Assembly (NCBI RefSeq): GCF_003667505.1
Contig: NZ_RCVJ01000171.1
Coordinates: 1 to 64,000, forward strand
Direction of reading: 5' to 3'
Origin: Micromonospora sp. BL4
Lineage (GTDB): Bacteria; Actinomycetota; Actinomycetes; Mycobacteriales; Micromonosporaceae
Length of the DNA: 64,000 bases
Part shown: one piece after another, positions 50,293 through 58,300 of the stretch
Position numbering within the stretch: position 1 is the stretch's first letter
Layout of the letters: every line of letters begins with the position of its first letter
Position numbers and translations under genes: made by a program
Notes under the pieces: generated by a model
What the model was told of the DNA's origin: nothing
Database searches by the model: none
Seen by the model: the letters and a program-made list of their open reading frames with translations, nothing else

Positions 50293-51354
50293 TCAGGGAG
50301 CCGTTGGCGCGTTGCCGGCCAGGGCCGATGTCCGGGCTTCCGCCCGGCCCTCGTCCCGGGCGTCGGCGAGCAACTGCGCGAGTCGCCGCCGGCGTCGGCG
50401 ACGGGTGCTCCGGATTGCGAGGGCGAGGGCCGCGACGGCGGCAGCGAGGGCCAGTTGCGGCCACGGCAGCGTCCAGATCGTGACGGTGGCGGTGGCGGGC
50501 CTGATCTCGGCGCCGGCCCCGTCACCGCCGAGGACGGCCGGTGTGAGGTCGACGCGCGTCTGGAGTCGTCCCACCGCCCAGACGCCGTCGAGGCGGGCCT
50601 CGACCTCGCGGCTACCGCCGGGCAGTGTCTCCTCGACGTTCGTCGTGGTCCGCCGTGTGGTCAGACCGAGCGGACCGGCGGCGGTCGTCCGGCCGTCGCC
50701 GGTCACCGCGACGTTGCCGTCGTTCGTCGTGGTGTAGCGGAGGTGGACGGTGCCGGCCGAGAAGGGGTTCCAGGAGCGCTCGTACCGGGCGGTGAGGCCG
50801 CTGATCGCCAGGGACGCGGTGACCGTGCCGCTGGCTCGCAGCATGACCCGGAACCCGACCCGGCTCTCGACGGCGACCGTGCCGCCCGCGCTCGTGACCG
50901 CCGCCGCGATGCCGGCCGGGTGGTCCCCCGGCGTGGCGTCGCGGGGCACGGTGATGGTGAACGGCACCACCTTCGTCTGCTTGGGTCCGACGCTGACCGT
51001 CTCCTGCACCCGGATCCAGGTGCCACCGTCCACCGACTCGCGGTTGGACGGGAGCATGTTGAACCGCCCCTTGTCGGTGAGGTAGCCGTCGGCCGCCTTG
51101 AGCGCGAACACCACCGCGCCGTCGCTGAGGTTCCGCACGGCCAGGTGCTCGGTCACCACCTGGCCCGGGTCGAGGGTCCGTTCGACCCACCGGCGGCCGT
51201 CCGGGCCCTGCTGGTTGGCCGGCTGGACCGCCCAGGTCAGCGTCGGGCTGGTTGGTTCCGCCATCGCGGTGGCGGGTGCGATCGGCACGGTGACGAACAC
51301 TGCGGCCAGCACGGCGAGCAGTCGCAGCGGCGTCCGCGGCGAGGTCCGGATCAT
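50293..51354 (-). CDS. DUF916-type (WxL-interacting) surface protein
   Basis: A 353-residue exported membrane-anchored protein. A Sec signal (LLAVLAAVFVTVPIAPATAM, cleavage near AMAEP) precedes a first Ig-like domain (LTWAVQPANQQGPDGRRWVERTLDPGQVVTEHLAVRNLSDGAVVF, then VVPFTITVPRDATPGDHPAGIAAAV), the DUF916/WxL peptidoglycan-binding signature, and a second beta domain. A C-terminal span (PWPQLALAAAVAALALAI) and a very basic cytosolic tail (RRRRRRRLAQLL) follow. In Firmicutes such proteins hold WxL proteins and enzymes on the cell wall. Here it sits beside a WxL-like gene and extracellular hydrolases. ATG 51354 has GAAGGA 7 nt upstream. Confidence 0.8.
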   Translation of the reverse strand: MIRTSPRTPLRLLAVLAAVFVTVPIAPATAMAEPTSPTLTWAVQPANQQGPDGRRWVERTLDPGQVVTEHLAVRNLSDGAVVFALKAADGYLTDKGRFNMLPSNRESVDGGTWIRVQETVSVGPKQTKVVPFTITVPRDATPGDHPAGIAAAVTSAGGTVAVESRVGFRVMLRASGTVTASLAISGLTARYERSWNPFSAGTVHLRYTTTNDGNVAVTGDGRTTAAGPLGLTTRRTTTNVEETLPGGSREVEARLDGVWAVGRLQTRVDLTPAVLGGDGAGAEIRPATATVTIWTLPWPQLALAAAVAALALAIRSTRRRRRRRLAQLLADARDEGRAEARTSALAGNAPTAP

Positions 51355-51384
51355 CGCGGGGTCCTTCGACGGAGGGATGTGGGT

Positions 51385-51412
51385 GTGGGGGCCACGGCGA
51401 CGCGGCCCCCAC
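51385..51412 (-). terminator. Hairpin between the WxL-like and DUF916 genes
   Basis: GTGGGGGCC (51385-51393) pairs with GGCCCCCAC (51404-51412) across a 10-nt loop, 8 nt after the WxL-like stop. It could attenuate readthrough into the DUF916 gene rather than end transcription fully. Confidence 0.55.
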
Positions 51413-51419
51413 CCGGGCG

Positions 51420-52052
51420 TCACTCGAACAGGGAGAGGGTCAACGTCGAGGTGTACGAGCCGGCGGCGACATCCGCCGGGGTGCGCAGGTACAGGTCGGC
51501 GTCGACGGAGTACGCGTCGCCGGTGACCGCCTCGGAGTCGAACGTCGACACCAGCAGCTCCTGGTCGACCAGGCCCACGTTGTTGCCGGGCTGGGTCGGC
51601 TCGTCCAGCACGGTCACCACCTCTTCGCCTTCGGTGACCAGGCCGGTGTCACCGCCGTCGAGCAGGCGCGGCTTCCAGCCGAGGTGGCCGGCGCTGATCG
51701 GCGCCTGGCCGGCGCCGCCGACGAAGTCGGTGGCGCTACCCAGCACGGCCCAGGCGGCGTCGTCGGGCACCTCCTCGGCCGTGCGGGTGTCGGTGACCGT
51801 CACCGTCGGCAGGCTGCCGACGAACTGGCGGACCAACAGGGTCGAGCCGTCCTCGGACAGCGCGACCGAGTTGCCGGCGATCGACATGGCGAGCACGCCG
51901 GGTTCGACGATCTCCTCGATGTCGACCGTCACCCGCACGTCGGTGCTGTCGCCGGGATCGGCCTGGACCGGGGCCTGCAGCGCCACCGTCCCGGCCAGCA
52001 TCGCGCCCGCGGCGCCGGCCGCGAGCAACCGCCTACGTTTTCCTGCGTTCAT
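51420..52052 (-). CDS. WxL-like secreted surface protein
   Basis: A 210-residue exported protein with a Sec signal (RRRLLAAGAAGAMLAGTVALQ, cleavage near VQADPG). The mature part is acidic and beta-rich, with VRVTVDIEEIVEPGVLAMSI at its start and a C-terminal SVDADLYLRTPADVAAGSYTSTLTLSLFE, the ending typical of WxL-like/camelysin-type domains. It also has HLGWKPRLLDGG. A strict WxL pair is not evident, so the family call rests on the C-terminal pattern and the DUF916 neighbour. ATG 52052 has GGAG 6 nt upstream. Probably secreted and retained at the surface with DUF916. Confidence 0.65.
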   Translation of the reverse strand: MNAGKRRRLLAAGAAGAMLAGTVALQAPVQADPGDSTDVRVTVDIEEIVEPGVLAMSIAGNSVALSEDGSTLLVRQFVGSLPTVTVTDTRTAEEVPDDAAWAVLGSATDFVGGAGQAPISAGHLGWKPRLLDGGDTGLVTEGEEVVTVLDEPTQPGNNVGLVDQELLVSTFDSEAVTGDAYSVDADLYLRTPADVAAGSYTSTLTLSLFE

Positions 52053-52076
52053 CTGCCGCTCCATCGTCACTAGTGG

Positions 52077-55000
52077 TTACGGGGCCTGACGGGGATCGCC
52101 GGCACAGTCGGCGCCGGCGTGGTCTGCGGTGCGGACGGTCGTCACGTCCACACCGTTGATGGGCCCGGTGGCCCGGACGGTCGCCGAGCCGGCCGGCGCC
52201 GAGGCCGTCCGGGTGGCGAACGACTGGTAGGCGTTCGCACCGGGTGCCACGTCGGCCACGGAGCGCTGGCCGTAGGCCGTCTCCAGGACGATGTCCACCG
52301 GCGCGTCGTGCTCGTTGCGCGCCTGCACGGCGATGTACGCCCGACCGCCGACGCACCGCGCCTGCGCGCTGACCGTGACCGGCACGACGGGTTGGACGCC
52401 CGGGTCGTCGGCGACGACCCGCCACTCCGTGATCGCGACCGCGGAGTACGTGGTGCCGTTCCCGTTGGCCCGGATCGTGGCCCGCACCCGGGGCGTGGTG
52501 ACCGGATCGAAGGTCACCGTGTTGAACGCGGTGGTGCTCGTGCCGTAGGCGGACGCGCCGGTCACGTCGCGCCAGGCCGAGGTCGCCTCGTCCCAGTACT
52601 GCAGCACCCACCCGTCGGGTTCGGCGACTCCGTCGCCGGTGCCGCGGTTGGAGTCCCGCCAGAATTTCAACTCCGTGCCGGTGACGCGCACCGGTCGCGT
52701 CCAGTCGTACTGGACCCACTGGGTGGCCGGACGGTTGCCGGACCAGGTGCCCCAGACCTGCGCCTGGCTCGGGTTCGCCGGGTCGGCGCCGTCGTTGAGG
52801 GCGGCGACGCTGTTCCACCCCGCCGTGTAGGAGGCGGTCGGGGTCGCGATGGGCCCGACGTTGCCGGTCAGTGGCCCCGACAGGTCCGCCGAGATGGTGA
52901 CCGTCTTCGCGGTCTCCAGGTTCCCGGCCGCGTCGAAGGCACGGAACGACACGGTGTGCCGGTTCGGGTCGGGCGCCGCGACGGCGCCGCTGTAGGCGGT
53001 CCACGCTCCGGCGTCGACGGCGTACTCGATGCGGGTGACCCCGGAGGTGGCGTCGCTCGCGGTCACCGTGACCGCCCGGGTGGCGCTGTCCACGGTGGCC
53101 GTGCTGGCCGGTGCCGTGGCGTCGATGCGGACGGCCAGGCTCGCAGGCTCCGAGGTGTTGCCCGCGCGGTCGGTCGCGGTCGCCGTGACGGTGTGCTGGC
53201 CGTCGCCGGAGACGGTGGCGTCCAGGGACCGTACGGCGCTCGCGACGACCGGCTCGGCGTCGTCCACCCGCGACCGGATGGTCATCCGGCCGCCCCGATC
53301 GTCGACGCCGGCGATGCGCACGCGCACCGCGGACCGGAACCAGCCGGCGGTGCCGGCGCTGCCGCTGGGCGTGAGCGTCAGCGTCGGCGGGGTCTCGTCA
53401 CCCTCGGTGTCCTCCGGTGAGATGACCCGGACCTGCGCGGAGACGCGGCCGGCGGCGTAGCCGAGCACGCTTCCCCCGACCGTGAACGTCCCGGGCGTCG
53501 CGACGTCCTGCGGCGTCACCGGGTCCCAGTAGACCGGCACCCGCAGCGTCTGGGCGCCGAACGACACCGGCAGACCGTCGGGCAGCTCGGTCTCCCCCAC
53601 CTCCACCGTCATCGCCGGCGGGGTGACGGACTCCGGCTGAGCGGCGAGGACCTTCCACTCCTCGACCGCCACGCCCGAATAGGTGCTGCCGTTGGTCGAC
53701 GCGTCGAACACGGCGCGCACCTGGGTGGTGGTCACCGGGTCGAACGAGGTGTTCTGGAAGCCCTGCGTGCCGGTCGGAAAGCCGCTGGGGCTCGGCACGT
53801 CGGCCCACTGACCGCTGTCGAGGTTCCAGTACTGGATGCGCCAGCGGGCGGGCGCCGCGACGCCCGCGCCGGTGCCCTGCGGCTGGTCGTTCCAGAAGTC
53901 GATCTGCGACCCGGAGATCCGCATCGGCTGGTCCCACGTGTACTGCACCCACTGCTGGGGCGGGTTGTTGCCCGTCCAGGTCCCCCACATGTCCGGCGGC
54001 AGCGGGTTGGACCGGACGATCTCGTCGTTGAGCGCCTTCACCCAGTACTGGGTGGGCACCGGCTGGTTGGAGACGGTGACCGTCGCCGCCTGGGCGATGT
54101 TCGCCCGCGGGGTGCGGTCGGGTCCCCTGACCGGCGTCGGCGTCACGAGTTTCAGCCGCGGCGGGCTCTGCGTGTCGTCCCACTCGACGGGGTCGATCGC
54201 CACGGAACGGCGGAAGTGGCCGCCGCCCACGGCGTCCGCGGTGTGGTACGCCATGTACCACCGGCCGTCGAACTCCAGGATGCCCGGGTGGCTCGTCGTC
54301 GAGGAGACCGGCCGGAGCATGGTGCCCCGGTAGGTCCACGGCCCCTCCGGCGACGACGCCGTCGCGTACGCGATGCAGGCGTGGTAGTTCGCCGGGGTGC
54401 ACTGCGAGGTCGGGCCGGCGTTGTTCCCGGCGTACGCCATGTAGTAGGTGCCGTTGCGCTTGAAGGCCCAGGCCGCCTCGAAGAATCCGGTCAGGCCGGT
54501 GACCGGGCGCTGGGTGGTGACCGGCGTCTTCATGTCCTGCTGGAGCTCGATCATCCGCAGTTGGCTGAACGAGCCCCACCACAGGTAGACCCGCTGGTTC
54601 GGGGCGGTGCCGTCGATGAGGATCGTCGGGTCGATGTTGTGGATGGTGTTGGGCGTCGGCACCCGCTGGGAGATGATCGGCCCGCCGGCGTGGTCGGTCC
54701 ACGGGCCGGTCGGGCTGTCCGAGACGGCCACGCCGATCGCGAACTTGTCCGAGGCCGGGCTGTCCTGTTCGTTGATCGGTACGTACCAGTAGTAGCGACC
54801 GTCCACGCCCCGGACGACCTGACCGGCATACGCGCGCCCGGGTGTCGCCCAGGCGAAGACCTGTTCCGGGCGCATCAGCGACGGGTAGTGGGTCCACTCC
54901 CCCGCCTCGACGTCCGTGGTCCGGAAGGCGCCCCACTCGTTCATGATGAAGTCGTTGGTGGACGGCCCGGCCTGGTCGTGCCCGGTGTAGATGTAGAGCT

Positions 55001-55262
55001 GGTCCGTGCCGCTGTCGTTGCCGGGAGCGCCGGCCGGCACGACGACCGGCGCCGGGTCGGCGGAGTAGTAGGTGCCGTCGCCGAGGATCGGGTTGACGGT
55101 GTTGGTGAAGGTGTACGAGTCGGCGGCGTGGGCCGGGGCGGCGACCCCGACCAGGCCGGCGGCGACGAGTCCGGCGACCGCCGTCGCGGCGAGCGCCCTG
55201 CGGAGCCGACGCGCCGGCCGGCCGGTTGGTGGGGCGGCGCCGCGCACCACTGTGGTGTTCAC
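52077..55262 (-). CDS. Secreted GH43 arabinanase/arabinofuranosidase-like enzyme
   Basis: A 1061-residue extracellular enzyme. Signal peptide to about residue 47 (AAPAHAADS). The five-bladed GH43 domain (50-385) shows DGTYYSADPAPVV (general base Asp near 69), HNIDPTILIDG (Asp211) and FFEAAWAFKRNGTYYMAY (general acid Glu262). Next come an F5/8-like lectin module (about 395-545), an Ig-like Big_4 domain (550-625), two Ig-like spacer domains (630-805), a second lectin module paralogous to the first (810-955), and a C-terminal module of about 95 residues shared with the neighbouring MGH1-type enzyme. GTG 55262 has GAGGAG 9 nt upstream. Likely acts on arabinose-containing side chains. Confidence 0.88.
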   Translation of the reverse strand: MNTTVVRGAAPPTGRPARRLRRALAATAVAGLVAAGLVGVAAPAHAADSYTFTNTVNPILGDGTYYSADPAPVVVPAGAPGNDSGTDQLYIYTGHDQAGPSTNDFIMNEWGAFRTTDVEAGEWTHYPSLMRPEQVFAWATPGRAYAGQVVRGVDGRYYWYVPINEQDSPASDKFAIGVAVSDSPTGPWTDHAGGPIISQRVPTPNTIHNIDPTILIDGTAPNQRVYLWWGSFSQLRMIELQQDMKTPVTTQRPVTGLTGFFEAAWAFKRNGTYYMAYAGNNAGPTSQCTPANYHACIAYATASSPEGPWTYRGTMLRPVSSTTSHPGILEFDGRWYMAYHTADAVGGGHFRRSVAIDPVEWDDTQSPPRLKLVTPTPVRGPDRTPRANIAQAATVTVSNQPVPTQYWVKALNDEIVRSNPLPPDMWGTWTGNNPPQQWVQYTWDQPMRISGSQIDFWNDQPQGTGAGVAAPARWRIQYWNLDSGQWADVPSPSGFPTGTQGFQNTSFDPVTTTQVRAVFDASTNGSTYSGVAVEEWKVLAAQPESVTPPAMTVEVGETELPDGLPVSFGAQTLRVPVYWDPVTPQDVATPGTFTVGGSVLGYAAGRVSAQVRVISPEDTEGDETPPTLTLTPSGSAGTAGWFRSAVRVRIAGVDDRGGRMTIRSRVDDAEPVVASAVRSLDATVSGDGQHTVTATATDRAGNTSEPASLAVRIDATAPASTATVDSATRAVTVTASDATSGVTRIEYAVDAGAWTAYSGAVAAPDPNRHTVSFRAFDAAGNLETAKTVTISADLSGPLTGNVGPIATPTASYTAGWNSVAALNDGADPANPSQAQVWGTWSGNRPATQWVQYDWTRPVRVTGTELKFWRDSNRGTGDGVAEPDGWVLQYWDEATSAWRDVTGASAYGTSTTAFNTVTFDPVTTPRVRATIRANGNGTTYSAVAITEWRVVADDPGVQPVVPVTVSAQARCVGGRAYIAVQARNEHDAPVDIVLETAYGQRSVADVAPGANAYQSFATRTASAPAGSATVRATGPINGVDVTTVRTADHAGADCAGDPRQAP

Positions 55263-55291
55263 GGTGTCGATCTCCTCACTGTTGTCCGGAG

Positions 55292-55324
55292 GTGGTGGCG
55301 GCGCCGGTGCGGCGCCGCCACCAC
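55292..55324 (-). terminator. Hairpin between the MGH1-type and GH43 genes
   Basis: GTGGTGGCGGCGCC (55292-55305) pairs perfectly with GGCGCCGCCACCAC (55311-55324), 14 bp with a GGTGC loop, 7 nt after the upstream gene's stop. GH43 may depend on partial readthrough or its own promoter. Confidence 0.7.
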
Positions 55325-55330
55325 GAAGGG

Positions 55331-58300
55331 TCAGCCGCAGGCGAGCGCGCCGAACGGCGCCTCGAACGCCACCGTCACCGGCTGGCCGTCCACGCTGCCG
55401 GTGGCCTTCACCGTGGCGACCCCGGCCGGCACGGCCGAGGCGCGGGTGGTGAACGCCTGGTAGGCGGACGCGCCGGGGGCGACGTTGGACACCGTGCGCG
55501 ACCCGTAGGGCGTGACCAGCTCGATGGTGAGCGGCACGTCCCCGGCGTTGCGCGCGTTGACCGAGACGTACGCGCGGGTGCCGATGCACTGGGTGCGCGC
55601 CTGCACCTCGACGTCCCACGTCGGGGTCTCCGGCGGGTCGCCCACGGTGAGGGTCAACGTGGTCCGGGTGGCGCCGGCCTGGCTGACGTAGTCGGGCAGG
55701 ATCAGGTTGCCGATGATGGTGTAGCGACCGGGGGTGTCGACGATGTCCTCGTCGAAGTCCCAGTCGACGCCGATGGCCTGGTTGTCCCGTGACCCGTCGT
55801 TGTAGGAGACCTCCACCTTGTCCGGCAGGTGGGGAAGCTCGCCCACGTCGACGGTCCGCTCGAACGTCTCGGCGCCCTGAATGGAGATGCCACCCGGGGC
55901 TGTCTCGGGCCGCACGTAGACGCGGGCCTCGGCGATGAGGCCGTACGCGTCGTTCGTGCCGTAGACCACGAACGGTTCGACGTTGGTCTCGGCGACCATC
56001 GCCGGCGTGATCTCCTGCCAGTTGAACGCGACGGTGCCACGTGCGCCGCTGGCGTAGACCGCGTCGAGCGTGCTCGGCAGGGTGGGCACGTCGCCCACCG
56101 TGGTCCGGATGAGCACCGGTGAGCGCACCGAGTCGACGGTCTCGCCGTTGGCGCGCCAGCGCAGCACACCGGTGCCCGCGCCGCTGCCCATGAGGCCCCA
56201 GATGCGGACGCGCAGGTAGCTGGTGGTGACGGGTTGGAAGTCGAAGTGGTTGTAGGCGTTGGTGGCGAGACCGCCGGCGTACGTCGAGTCCCCGGTGAGG
56301 GTGACCGGCGTCCAGGTGGTGCCGTCCGCGGAGCTCTCGATCGCGTACGTGGTGCCGGTGGGCCGGCGGGTGCCGCCGTTGTCGTCGTACCAGTAGATGT
56401 CGGTCGACGACAGCCGCACCGGCGCGGTCCACCGGTACTGGATCCACGCCTCCCGCTCCGGGCTGGTGCCGTTCTGTGGCTGGCCCCAGTTGCCCCAGCC
56501 GTTTCCGGCACCCGGGTTCGAGCTGTTCGGTGTGGTGCTCTCCTTGACCCGCTGGTGGTTCTCCCACGACGAGGTGCCGCTGGTGCTGATCGTCGCGGAC
56601 GAGCCGAACTCGGCGACCACGTCCCGCTTGGCGAGGGTCACCGCCACGGTGGCCTCCGACCGCTTCTCGCCGTCGCTGGCGAAGAGCCGGAACACGTAGT
56701 CGCCCTCGACCGTGCCGGTCACCCGGGTGGTCAGCGCCTTCGGGTCGGAGAAGATGACGCCAGCACCGGGCGGGGCCGAGACGGTCTCCCAGCCGAAGGT
56801 GAGTTCGCTGTCGTAGGGGACGCCGTCGTCGGACGCCGTGCCGGCCAGCCTGGTGGACAGGTTGCCGTCCGCCGAGCCGTCACGTGCGGCGGTGACCACG
56901 GGAGCCTGGTTGGAGACCTCCGGTACGTCCCGTCCGGAGTTGAACACCTGGATCTCGGAGATCGCCGTGTAGTGGGTCGGGTTGTTCGTGAAGGCGATGC
57001 GCAGCTTGCTCGACGTCACGGTGTCGAACAGCGCCTCGTTGAACTTCGCCGACGGGACGGTCGGGTTCTTGAACTGGCCGGGCACCTCCTTCCAGCCGCC
57101 GTCGCCGTCGGGCACCTGCACCCACCAGCGCGCGGGCTCGCGGTAGCCACCGGCCTGGCGGTCGCTGACGGCGTACAGCTTGACGTTGTCGAAGGATTTG
57201 GCCGACCCGAGGTCCAGCTCGATGTAGCCGTTCTTGTCGGTCGTGCCGTAGTTGCCCCAGTAGGGCTCGTTGGCGGTGACGCCGTCGGTCACGGCCGCGA
57301 GCGACACCGGCCGCTCGGTCTCCTTGATGGCGCCGGGTGTGTGGTTCATCGAGGTGCTGCTCCAGCCGGGCGTGTGGAACTGCCGCCACGGCGTGGGCCG
57401 CGCGCCCTGCTGGGTGTACGACGAGCTGAGGTCGGCGCCGGCCGCCAGGTTCGGCGCGTCCTCGGTGAGGTCGATGCCGGCCGTCTTGAGGTAATCGACG
57501 ACGCGGGTGTCCTCGATCGGGGTGTCGACGGCGCTCGGGACGTCGGCCCCGGTAGTCGCGGTGAACGTGACGGTCAGGCCGTCCTCGGCCTGGACCTGGT
57601 TGGTACGCGGGTCGTAGGTGAGCTTGCCGAGCTTGTCGGTGCTGACCTTCTTCTCGCCGTTGAGGAACAGACTGTAGCCGGCGCCCAGGCCGTACTCGCT
57701 GCCGTCGGGGTCCCAGACGATGGTGACGTCCTGGCCGTGGTAGCGCAGGTTGTTGGCCATGAAGTGCTCGTAGCCGAAGGTGATCGGCGACAGCTCGATC
57801 TTGTCGTCGGAGCGCGGCTGGAGGCCGGCCATGTCCTCGACGAAGATGTAGTTCATGTTGCCGAGCATCACGTGGTTCGGGTTGTTGCGGTTGTAGGTCT
57901 TCGTGGTGGGGTTCCAGTTGGAGTAGTACTCCGCCTGGTTCGGGGCGCGCAGGTCCGCGTTGGGGTAGATGCTCCAGGCCATCCAGTCCAGCAGCCGCTT
58001 GGCGTACGCCGGGGTGATGTACTTCTGCTCCGGGTCGTAGTGGCGCAGCGCCGAGCGGACACCGCGGTACTGCACGGTGAAGTTGATGTTGGAGAAGTTG
58101 TTGGAGCCACCGATCCCGTAGGCCGTCCGGTCGTACTGGTTGGCGGTGTAGAACGGGAAGATCGGGAAGTTGTCGCCGTAGGTCAGGAAACGGTAGCCGT
58201 CGACGTAGGTCTGCCACTGGTCGAACGGGATGAGGTTCTCGGCGTAGACGTCGTAGAGGTTGGACTCCCGGGCCGGGATCAGGTCACGGGCCGACTCGGG

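Noticed and set aside
47486..50737. A 1083-codon plus-strand frame
   Set aside because: Antisense to the GH127-LamG gene, whose catalytic residues and signal peptide are clear on the other strand.
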